A DNA stretch of 64,000 bases from Pseudonocardia sp. TRM90224. GTDB taxonomy: Bacteria; Actinomycetota; Actinomycetes; Mycobacteriales; Pseudonocardiaceae. The translations under genes and the position numbers were made by a program. Positions 58,255 to 64,000 of this stretch are shown here, one piece after another. Positions within the stretch are counted from its first letter, which is position 1. Every line of letters begins with the position of its first letter. The DNA lies in contig NZ_JAJGSX010000022.1 in assembly GCF_021245725.1 (NCBI RefSeq), forward strand, positions 1 through 64,000, in the 5' to 3' direction. The notes under the pieces are model-generated. The model was given only the letters and a program-made list of their open reading frames with translations, searched no databases and was not told the origin of the DNA.

Positions 58255-59199
58255 GTGGAGCTGCGCGAGATCGAGACCTTCCTCGTGCTGGCGGAGGAGC
58301 TGCACTTCGGGCGGTCGGCGACACGGTTGCGCCTGAGCCAGGGCCGGGTGAGCCAGACGATCCAGGCGCTGGAGCGGGAGATCGGCGGCACGCTGTTCGA
58401 CCGGTCGAGCCGGCACGTGCGGCTCACCCGGCTCGGCGAGCAGTTCCGCAAGGGCGCGCAACGCATCGTCGACGAGGTGGGCGCGACGCTGCGCGCCTGC
58501 CAGGCGCTCACCCGCGACGCCGGTTGGCGCATCCACGTCGGCTACTCGACGTCGGTCGGGCTCAAGCTCGTCGCCGAGCTCACCGCGGCCTTCGAAGCGG
58601 CGTACCCCGAGAGTGTCGTCGTCTTCAACTCGGTCGGGATCCGGGTCGGCAACTCGGTGGAGTCGCTGATCCTGGACCAGAGCCTCGACATCGCGCTGAT
58701 GTGGTGCCCGGGCGGCGACGGACGCACGCTGCGCGGCCCGCACCTCGCGATCGGGCCGACGCTGGCGGTCGACCGGCGCGCGGTGCTCGTCCCGTCCGGC
58801 CACCCGTTGAGCGCCCGCGCCGAGATCGAGCTGGACGACCTCGTCGGGTTCCCGCTGATCGAACCGGGCGCGCGGGCGGTGCCGGCGCTGCGCGAGCTCT
58901 GGGCTCCGCACGTGACGTCGACCGGCCGCCGGCTCGGGTACACCGACGACGACATGGTGACGATGGTCGGCCGCCCCGACATCCTCGTCACGGACCTCTA
59001 CCCGCTGGTGCTGGCCGGTCGGGGCCTGCACTTCACCGTGACGTCCGTCCTGGAACGGGTGCCGTGCCCGGGGATCGTCGCGGTGCCGATCGTCGACATG
59101 CCGCCCGCTGTGCTGGTGCCGATCTGGCGCTCGCCGACCGACAACGAGGGCATCCGCGCGTTCGTGGAGGTTGCGACCTCGGTGAGCCCGATGGATTAG
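58255..59199 (+). CDS. LysR-family transcriptional regulator
   Basis: A 314-residue protein starting L-R-E-I-E-T-F-L-V-L-A-E-E-L-H-F-G-R-S-A, then S-Q-G-R-V-S-Q-T-I-Q-A-L-E-R-E-I-G, the LysR helix-turn-helix, and a two-lobe effector domain. GTG 58255 is used because the family begins with V/M-E-L-R; the frame is open further upstream through the palindromes. No obvious target gene is divergent. Confidence 0.88.
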   Translation: MELREIETFLVLAEELHFGRSATRLRLSQGRVSQTIQALEREIGGTLFDRSSRHVRLTRLGEQFRKGAQRIVDEVGATLRACQALTRDAGWRIHVGYSTSVGLKLVAELTAAFEAAYPESVVVFNSVGIRVGNSVESLILDQSLDIALMWCPGGDGRTLRGPHLAIGPTLAVDRRAVLVPSGHPLSARAEIELDDLVGFPLIEPGARAVPALRELWAPHVTSTGRRLGYTDDDMVTMVGRPDILVTDLYPLVLAGRGLHFTVTSVLERVPCPGIVAVPIVDMPPAVLVPIWRSPTDNEGIRAFVEVATSVSPMD

Positions 59200-59325
59200 C
59201 CCGGGTGATCGAAGGATGAACGATCGGTGCTTGTCGAGCGCTGCCGGCGGCCGCAAGCTCGTCGAGGGCTGATCGGTTGCCCGGAGCGGGAGTGGCATGC
59301 GGTGGTTGCGCCAAGCGCCGGCAGG

Positions 59326-60279
59326 GTGACTGCCGCCGACAGCAGGGTCCGGATCGACCCGCGCGCGGCGGTGCGAGTGGTGTTCGACCCGTACGGCTCT
59401 GTGCTCGCGCTGGCCTGCGCCGCTGTACGTGACCGGCAGCGTGGGCTCGACACCGGGCCGGCGCGGATCGCGGCCCGGATGTCCGAGCGGGGGTTCCGGG
59501 CGATCGCGCCGCTCGTCGCGCCCGGAGCGTCGCTCGGTCCCGACTGCCTGAGCCCGGTGGCGTTGGGCACCGACACCGATGTGGCCGCCGAGGTGGACCG
59601 GCTGCGCGGCATGACGGCGGCGGACGTCGCGCACGACATCGAGAGCACGTTCGGCGGTGCCCCGCCGGATCGTTGGCAGCGTCTCGCGTCGAGATCGTGG
59701 GTGCGCGACGTCGGGGACGTCCTCGAGAGCCTGTGGACCTCGGTCGAACCGGTGTGGCGGCGGGAGAGCAACCTCAGGGCGCGGGAGGCCGACCGGATCG
59801 GGGTGGCCGCGGCCCGCCAGTCGCTGGAGCTGGTGCTGGCCCAGGCGCACCCGCGGGGCCGGGCGGAGGACAGCGCGCTCGTCTTCCCCGATCCCGAGGC
59901 CGTCGAGCTCGACGCGACGGGCCGGACGGTCGTGCTGTCGCCGCTGCTCAGCAAGCTGGACGTCTCGCTGAGCAACCTCGAACGCCCGGACATCGTCTGG
60001 TTCGCCTACCCGGTGCTCGACGACCGCCCGGAGCGCAGCGACGCCGCGGCGCTCGCCGCGTTGCTGACGCAGGTGCGCGCCGACCTCCTGCGGTTCGTCG
60101 CGCGCGACCGGACGATGACGGACGTGCGCGCCGGCCTGTCGTTGGGCGCGAGTGTCGCGACCTACCACGTCGACGCGCTGGTGGCGTACGGGCTGGTCAG
60201 CCGCTATCGCGCCGGCCGGAGCACGCTCGTGCGGCGGACCCCGCGCGGCGCGGCGCTGATCGACCTCTACGGCGGCTGA
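59326..60279 (+). CDS. winged-helix regulator (DUF5937/ArsR-like)
   Basis: A protein of about 317 residues. The N-terminal 250 residues are a helical domain of DUF5937 type (P-R-A-A-V-R-V-V-F-D-P-Y-G-S); the last 70 have L-L-R-F-V-A-R-D-R-T-M and L-G-A-S-V-A-T-Y-H-V-D-A-L-V-A-Y-G-L-V, an ArsR-like winged helix. A longer start at 59227 is open, but GTG 59326 precedes the first conserved strand. The inducer is unknown. Confidence 0.78.
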   Translation: MTAADSRVRIDPRAAVRVVFDPYGSVLALACAAVRDRQRGLDTGPARIAARMSERGFRAIAPLVAPGASLGPDCLSPVALGTDTDVAAEVDRLRGMTAADVAHDIESTFGGAPPDRWQRLASRSWVRDVGDVLESLWTSVEPVWRRESNLRAREADRIGVAAARQSLELVLAQAHPRGRAEDSALVFPDPEAVELDATGRTVVLSPLLSKLDVSLSNLERPDIVWFAYPVLDDRPERSDAAALAALLTQVRADLLRFVARDRTMTDVRAGLSLGASVATYHVDALVAYGLVSRYRAGRSTLVRRTPRGAALIDLYGG

Positions 60280-60325
60280 CGCCTGTTCACTTGATCCGTG
60301 TGCAGTCCAGGACGTACAGTCATCG

Positions 60326-60357
60326 AATCGAATCGATTCGATCGAATCGATTCGATT
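60326..60357. promoter_or_regulatory. perfect 32-nt palindrome before a small membrane gene
   Basis: The sequence is built of AATCGATT and TCGATCGA motifs and pairs perfectly over 16 + 16 bases. It lies 19 bases before the GTG of the next gene and its AT content is far above the region, so it is an obvious operator or cruciform site. The nearest regulator gene is the ArsR-like one just upstream. Confidence 0.7.
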
Positions 60358-60376
60358 TCGACGAGCGGGAGATGTC

Positions 60377-60754
60377 GTGGCTGCGGGGGCCTGGTACGGA
60401 CTGATCTTGTACGCGTTCACCGCGGCCATGCCGCTGGTGCTGCCGCTGCTGTTCGTGCGGCTGCTCCCCGCGGTCGGTGTAGCGATCTGCGACGCTCTGC
60501 GCCGGGAGCCGTGCGCGCGGAACGGGCTCGGACCGGTGGTGGCCGAACTCCGGTCGCTGCACCGCAGGGCGGTCCACCGGCCGCAGCTGAACCCCGGCGG
60601 CTTCTACGCGAGCTACGACTGCGCGCTGCTGAACGCCTGCCGGCTGGTCGGGGTCGACACGCCGCTGGCGGCCGCGAACGCGGCCGAGCGGCCGTTCGCC
60701 CGCCTTCAGGCGGAGGCTGCGCTGGAGGCGGCCGGGATCAGGCTGAACCCCTGA
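60377..60754 (+). CDS. small membrane protein of unknown function
   Basis: A 125-residue protein with one to two hydrophobic helices at the start (Y-G-L-I-L-Y-A-F-T-A-A-M-P-L-V-L) and a soluble Ala/Arg-rich C-terminal half with Y-D-C-A-L-L-N-A-C. A purine-rich GAGCGGGAGA lies shortly before GTG 60377. I recognise no family. It is preceded by the 32-nt palindrome. Confidence 0.65.
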   Translation: MAAGAWYGLILYAFTAAMPLVLPLLFVRLLPAVGVAICDALRREPCARNGLGPVVAELRSLHRRAVHRPQLNPGGFYASYDCALLNACRLVGVDTPLAAANAAERPFARLQAEAALEAAGIRLNP

Positions 60755-60798
60755 ACCTGCGCCGGCGGTCGTGGGGGTGCGCTGCGCGCGAGGGTCAG

Positions 60799-61395
60799 CT
60801 AGCGCCGTGGCGCGGCGAGCGCCCGCAGCACCGTGGGCAGGAACTGCTGTTCGAGCCGGCCGGGTGGGAGGGCGTCGGGTTCCAGGTGGCTCTGCGCCCT
60901 GGCGCCCTCCACGACGGCGACGACGAGGCGGGCGAGGTCTTCGAGGTCGACGGCGGGGGTCGCCCCTGCGCGCGTGTAGAGCTCGCCGAGCAGCTCGGCC
61001 AATGACGTGCGCAGCCGGGCGTCGCGCTCGTTGAGTGCCGCCGCCGCTCGCGGGTTGCGCACGGCGTAGAGCGTGAACTCGGTGGTGATCAGGAACCAGG
61101 TGCGGTCGTCGTCGGGCGGCGTCGCGGCGGCTGCGACCGCTGCGGCGAACACGTCGGTGTCGCCCTCGGGTAGCTCGACAGCCCGCAGTCGGTCCAGGAC
61201 GCGCTCGGAGTTGGCGTCGAACAGGACGAGCAGCAGCTCGTCCTTGCTTCCGAAGTTGGAGTAGAAGGCGCCGCGGGTGTAGCCCGCGTGCTGGCAGATG
61301 TCCTCGATGGACGTGCCGTGGAACCCGCGCTCGGCGAAGACCTCCGTCGCCGCCTCGAGCAGTCGCGCCCTGGTCTGCGGGCGCCGCTTGGTCAT
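60799..61395 (-). CDS. TetR-family regulator of the aldolase operon
   Basis: A 198-residue repressor starting M-T-K-R-R-P-Q-T-R-A-R-L-L-E-A-A-T, helix-turn-helix I-C-Q-H-A-G-Y-T-R-G-A-F-Y-S-N-F-G-S-K-D-E-L. ATG 61395 follows family starts; GTG 61407 is an alternative. It is divergent from the aldolase operon across the GTATCGGATAC palindrome, and probably represses both directions. Confidence 0.88.
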   Translation of the reverse strand: MTKRRPQTRARLLEAATEVFAERGFHGTSIEDICQHAGYTRGAFYSNFGSKDELLLVLFDANSERVLDRLRAVELPEGDTDVFAAAVAAAATPPDDDRTWFLITTEFTLYAVRNPRAAAALNERDARLRTSLAELLGELYTRAGATPAVDLEDLARLVVAVVEGARAQSHLEPDALPPGRLEQQFLPTVLRALAAPRR

Positions 61396-61462
61396 GCCCT
61401 TCGGCACCGAGCCACCTCCGGTAGTTCCTTGACGCCCCTGCCGGTCGTGACTATACAGGGCT

Positions 61463-61490
61463 GTATCGGATACGTATCTGTATCCGATAC
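61463..61490. promoter_or_regulatory. GTATCGGATAC-N6-GTATCCGATAC operator
   Basis: A perfect 11-base inverted repeat with a 6-base spacer lies 26 bases before the aldolase start and 68 bases from the TetR start. It is the natural target for the divergent TetR. A related ATACAGGGCTGTAT lies directly before it at 61453-61466. Confidence 0.85.
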
Positions 61491-61515
61491 ATGCTTGAAT
61501 CCACTGGAGGTGGTC

Positions 61516-62313
61516 ATGACCGCGCCTGTCATCGGGCCCGTCGACACGACGTTCGCGCTGCCACGGGAAGGTCTGCCGGTCGACGAGGAGCGCGCGCTGC
61601 GCAAGCGGGAGCTGGCCGCGGCGTTCCGGCTGTTCGGCCGGTTCGGCTTCAGCGAGGGAGTGGCCGGGCACATCACGGCCCGCGACCCCGAGCGGCCCGA
61701 CACGTTCTGGGTCAACCCGTTCGGCATGAGCTTCTCCCGGATCACCGTCGGCGACCTCGTCCAGGTAGACCACGAGGGCAACGTGCTGAGCGGCGACGCG
61801 CTGGTCAACCGGGCCGCCTTCGTGATCCATTCGCAGGTGCACGCCGCGCGTCCGGACGTCGTCGCCGCGGCGCACGCGCACTCGCTGCACGGCAAGGCGT
61901 TCGCGAGCCTCGGCGTCCCGCTCGACCCGATCACGCAGGACGCGTGCGCGTTCTTCGAAGACCACACCGTCCACGCCGACTTCGGCGGGGTCGCCGACGA
62001 GATCGAGGAAGGCCGACGGATCGCCGCCGCACTCGGCGGGGCGAAGGCCTGCGTGCTGCGCAACCACGGCCTGCTCACCGTCGGGCGTTCGGTCGCGGAG
62101 GCCGCATGGTGGTTCATCACGATGGAGCGCTCGTGCCAGGCGCAGCTGCTGGCGATGGCGGCGGGCGCACCCACGCACATCGACCGGGCGACCGCGCTGT
62201 CCGTCCGCGAGCAGATCGGCACGCCGTTGGCGGGGTGGGTCCAGTTCCGCCCGCTCTGGGAGCAGATCACGGCGTCCGACCCCGACCTCTTCGACGAGAC
62301 GGGTGCGCCGTGA
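61516..62313 (+). CDS. class II aldolase/adducin-family protein
   Basis: A 265-residue protein. Zinc-site signature H-A-H-S-L-H-G near residue 119 and R-N-H-G-L-L-T-V-G near residue 183, as in fuculose-phosphate aldolase-like enzymes; G-V-A-G-H-I-T-A-R lies near residue 48. A GGAGG site lies 6 bases before ATG. Family members include aldolases and decarboxylases of sugar or aromatic pathways. Operon with HD protein and BASS transporter; the stop overlaps the next GTG (GTGA). Confidence 0.85.
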   Translation: MTAPVIGPVDTTFALPREGLPVDEERALRKRELAAAFRLFGRFGFSEGVAGHITARDPERPDTFWVNPFGMSFSRITVGDLVQVDHEGNVLSGDALVNRAAFVIHSQVHAARPDVVAAAHAHSLHGKAFASLGVPLDPITQDACAFFEDHTVHADFGGVADEIEEGRRIAAALGGAKACVLRNHGLLTVGRSVAEAAWWFITMERSCQAQLLAMAAGAPTHIDRATALSVREQIGTPLAGWVQFRPLWEQITASDPDLFDETGAP

Positions 62314-62894
62314 CCGGACGAGCGACGTTCCACGCGATGACCGACTCGACGGCGGCGGACTACGAGATCATCGTCGCCGAGTCGATGCGGTTCATGGGCG
62401 GCCTGCCGGAGCGGGTGCTCGCCCACCTGCGCCTGCTCGGCAACGACCACGGCGGGTTCGCGGTCGATCGGCTCACCCACTGCCTGCAGACCGCGACCCG
62501 TGCCGAGCGGGCCGGCAAGGACGACGAGTACGTCCTCTGTGCGCTGCTGCACGACATCGGCGACACCCTCGGCCCGTTCAACCACGCCGACATCGCATCC
62601 GCGCTGCTCAAGCCGTTCGTCGGCGAGCGGAACCACTGGATGGTCAGCAACCACGACGTCTTCCAGGGCTACTACTTCTTCCACCACCTCGGCCTCGATC
62701 CCGACATGCGGGAGCGGTTCCGCGGGCACGAGCACTTCGACCACACCGCCGAGTTCTGCCACGAGTTCGACCAGCCCGCGTTCGACCCCGGCTACGACAC
62801 GTTGCCGTTGGAGCACTTCGCGCCGCTGGTCAGTGAGCTCATGGCGATGCCGCGGCGCAGCATCTACCTGCCGTCCGTCGAGGCGCCGGGGTGA
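62310..62894 (+). CDS. HD-domain protein (PhnZ-like)
   Basis: A 194-residue protein with L-T-H-C-L-Q-T-A-T and C-A-L-L-H-D-I-G-D, then H-E-H-F-D-H-T-A. H...HD...H with E is the HD metal site, and the short length fits PhnZ-like oxygenases or phosphohydrolases. GTG overlaps the aldolase stop; ATG 62337 is another possible start. In the operon it may cleave or oxidise the same substrate. Confidence 0.8.
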   Translation: MTGRATFHAMTDSTAADYEIIVAESMRFMGGLPERVLAHLRLLGNDHGGFAVDRLTHCLQTATRAERAGKDDEYVLCALLHDIGDTLGPFNHADIASALLKPFVGERNHWMVSNHDVFQGYYFFHHLGLDPDMRERFRGHEHFDHTAEFCHEFDQPAFDPGYDTLPLEHFAPLVSELMAMPRRSIYLPSVEAPG

Positions 62895-63739
62895 CTTCGG
62901 AACTCGTCACAGCAAGCCTGCTCGCATCGCTCGCCGTCGTGATGTTCGGGCTCGGCACGACGTTGCAGCCGCGGGACTTCCGGCGGGTCCTCGCCGAGCC
63001 GAAGGCCGCGGTCGTCGCGCTGACGGTGCAGCTGTTCCTGCTGCCGGTGCTCTGCTTCGTCCTCGTCACCGCATTCGGGCTGGCGCCGACACTGGCCGTC
63101 GGGATGATGGTCCTGGTGGCGGCGCCGGGCGGCACGGTCGCGAACCTGTTCAGCCATCTCGCCGGCGGCGACGTCGCCTTGAACGTCACGCTCACCGCGA
63201 TCAACTCGCTGCTCTCGCTGGTGCTGCTGCCGGTGGTCGTCAACCTCTCGATAGCCCACTTCCTGGGCGCCGGGGCCGACATCGGCCTGCAGTCGGTCAA
63301 GGTGCTGCAGGTCGTGGCGCTCGTGCTGGCGCCCGTGCTCGCCGGGATGTGGGTGCGCCACCGGTACCAGCACTTCACCGGCCGGATCCGGCGCGCGCTG
63401 AACATCGTCTCCGCCGCCACGCTGGTGCTCGTCATCGCCGCGGCGTTGATCAGCAACGTGCAGGTCGTGCTGGACAACTTCGCCGCCGTCGGGCTGGTCG
63501 CGTTGGTGCTCAGCGCGGCGAGCCTCGCCGTCGGGTACGGGATCCCGCGGTTGCTGCGCGTCGGGCGAAAGCAGGCGATCGCGTCGTCGTTCGAGATCGG
63601 GCTGCACAACGCGACGCTGGCGATCGCCGTCGCGGCAGGTGTCCTGCAGAGTCAGGAGATCGCGATCGCGCCCGCCATCTACGGGATCGTCATGTACGCA
63701 CCGGCGGCGATGTGCTGCTACCTGTTCGCGCGCCGATAG
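62891..63739 (+). CDS. bile acid:sodium symporter (BASS) family transporter
   Basis: A 282-residue protein with about nine membrane helices. It has the BASS motif V-A-A-P-G-G-T-V-A-N near residue 80 and S-S-F-E-I-G-L-H-N-A-T-L-A near residue 236. Members import organic anions with sodium. The start GTG overlaps the HD stop (GTGA). It probably takes up the compound used by the aldolase and HD proteins. Confidence 0.88.
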   Translation: MTSELVTASLLASLAVVMFGLGTTLQPRDFRRVLAEPKAAVVALTVQLFLLPVLCFVLVTAFGLAPTLAVGMMVLVAAPGGTVANLFSHLAGGDVALNVTLTAINSLLSLVLLPVVVNLSIAHFLGAGADIGLQSVKVLQVVALVLAPVLAGMWVRHRYQHFTGRIRRALNIVSAATLVLVIAAALISNVQVVLDNFAAVGLVALVLSAASLAVGYGIPRLLRVGRKQAIASSFEIGLHNATLAIAVAAGVLQSQEIAIAPAIYGIVMYAPAAMCCYLFARR

Positions 63740-63743
63740 CAGC

Positions 63744-63804
63744 GTCGACAACGACATCATGGCTGTTTGTGAGCGCTAACATCAGCTAAAACGTCGTTGT
63801 CGAC
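63744..63804. repeat. 61-bp palindromic element, copy 3 (family A)
   Basis: The outer 12 bases of each arm match the other two copies; the inner arms are diverged. It lies 4 bases after the BASS stop and overlaps the 3' end of the MFS gene on the other strand, so it again separates convergent genes. Confidence 0.88.
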
Positions 63805-64000
63805 GCGTCCGGCTACCACGGCTGTTGCCAGCCAGATGGCTGTTCCCGTCCAGGCCACTGTGTGTAGTCCCGTGACGAACCCGGCGGTGTCGGTCGGGGC
63901 TCCCGCGACCGCGCCGAACACCGCTACCCCGATGGCGGTCCCGGCTTGCCGTGCGGCTGTGACCAGGCCCGACGCGATGCCGGCTCGGCCGGCCGGGGCG
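63757..64000 (-). CDS. MFS exporter, C-terminal fragment (5' end outside window)
   Basis: The last 80 codons of a major-facilitator gene: R-A-G-I-A-S-G-L-V-T-A-A-R-Q-A-G-T-A-I-G-V-A, typical of the late helices of DHA2-type exporters, then one more hydrophobic helix. The gene continues beyond base 64000. The last 17 or so codons are inside palindrome A copy 3, whose sequence supplies the stop TGA at 63757-63759. Confidence 0.75.
   Translation of the reverse strand, partial: APAGRAGIASGLVTAARQAGTAIGVAVFGAVAGAPTDTAGFVTGLHTVAWTGTAIWLATAVVAGRVDNDVLADVSAHKQP

Overview
This is a very GC-rich actinomycete chromosome segment. Nearly every codon third position is G or C, GTG starts are common, gene junctions often overlap as GTGA or ATGA, and the regulators and enzymes are typical of Pseudonocardiales. 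Pseudonocardia or a close relative is my best guess; that is inference, because there is no rRNA or other marker in the window. No tRNA, rRNA, CRISPR array or IS transposase was recognised.

Region 1 (1-23566) is a single giant gene entering from the left. More than 7,700 codons are visible. Its N-terminal part is an array of short disulfide-type cysteine repeats. Next come helical regions, several membrane bundles, a LysM-like segment, proline-rich linkers and winged-helix-like segments. The C-terminal third is enzymatic: a PP2C-like phosphatase, two ADP-ribosyltransferase-like (ART) domains, two Nudix hydrolase domains and a duplicated membrane/coiled-coil module. A third ART-like domain lies at the very end but in another frame, so the gene carries an apparent +1 frameshift at about 22985-23020. 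This is the most unusual object in the window and looks like a giant effector or polymorphic-toxin-like protein.

Region 2 (23576-29865) holds small metabolic and regulatory genes: a hotdog thioesterase, an AraC regulator, a VOC protein, and a TetR/cupin divergent pair with three operator copies. It also holds a broken DUF222/HNH gene, a 1-kb non-coding island packed with palindromes and tandem repeats, a Cys-rich peptide gene and a histidine phosphatase.

Region 3 (29953-34047) is a tight four-gene operon with GTGA overlaps: adenylate-forming ligase, small unknown protein, GNAT-like acyltransferase and Acg-type nitroreductase. It looks like a small biosynthetic or modification cassette. It is followed by a TetR/DUF3159 pair, a large LuxR-type ATPase regulator with two RibD/DHFR-like reductases, and a MerR regulator divergent from an MBOAT acyltransferase operon.

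Region 4 (41399-50889) carries an alpha/beta hydrolase, a PH-like membrane protein, a receptor Ser/Thr kinase with a beta-propeller sensor, a methyltransferase, a beta-helix lipoprotein, a monooxygenase-like protein and an NmrA-like protein. Between them lie decayed genes: a TetR remnant abutting a phytanoyl-CoA dioxygenase remnant, and a questin-oxidase-like pseudogene.

Region 5 (50908-63739) holds a GntR-controlled hexonate operon (ManD-like dehydratase, MHS transporter, idonate-type dehydrogenase), a CPBP protease, a two-component system, LysR and ArsR-like regulators, and a TetR-controlled operon (class II aldolase, HD protein, BASS transporter). An MFS exporter gene runs off the right edge.

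Three dispersed repeat families recur between genes: a 61-bp palindrome (three copies), a CCCCACCGTTTTG palindrome (three copies) and a 22-bp GACTCRCC tandem repeat (two loci). None encodes protein. They sit mostly at gene 3' ends and look like REP-type elements of this lineage.
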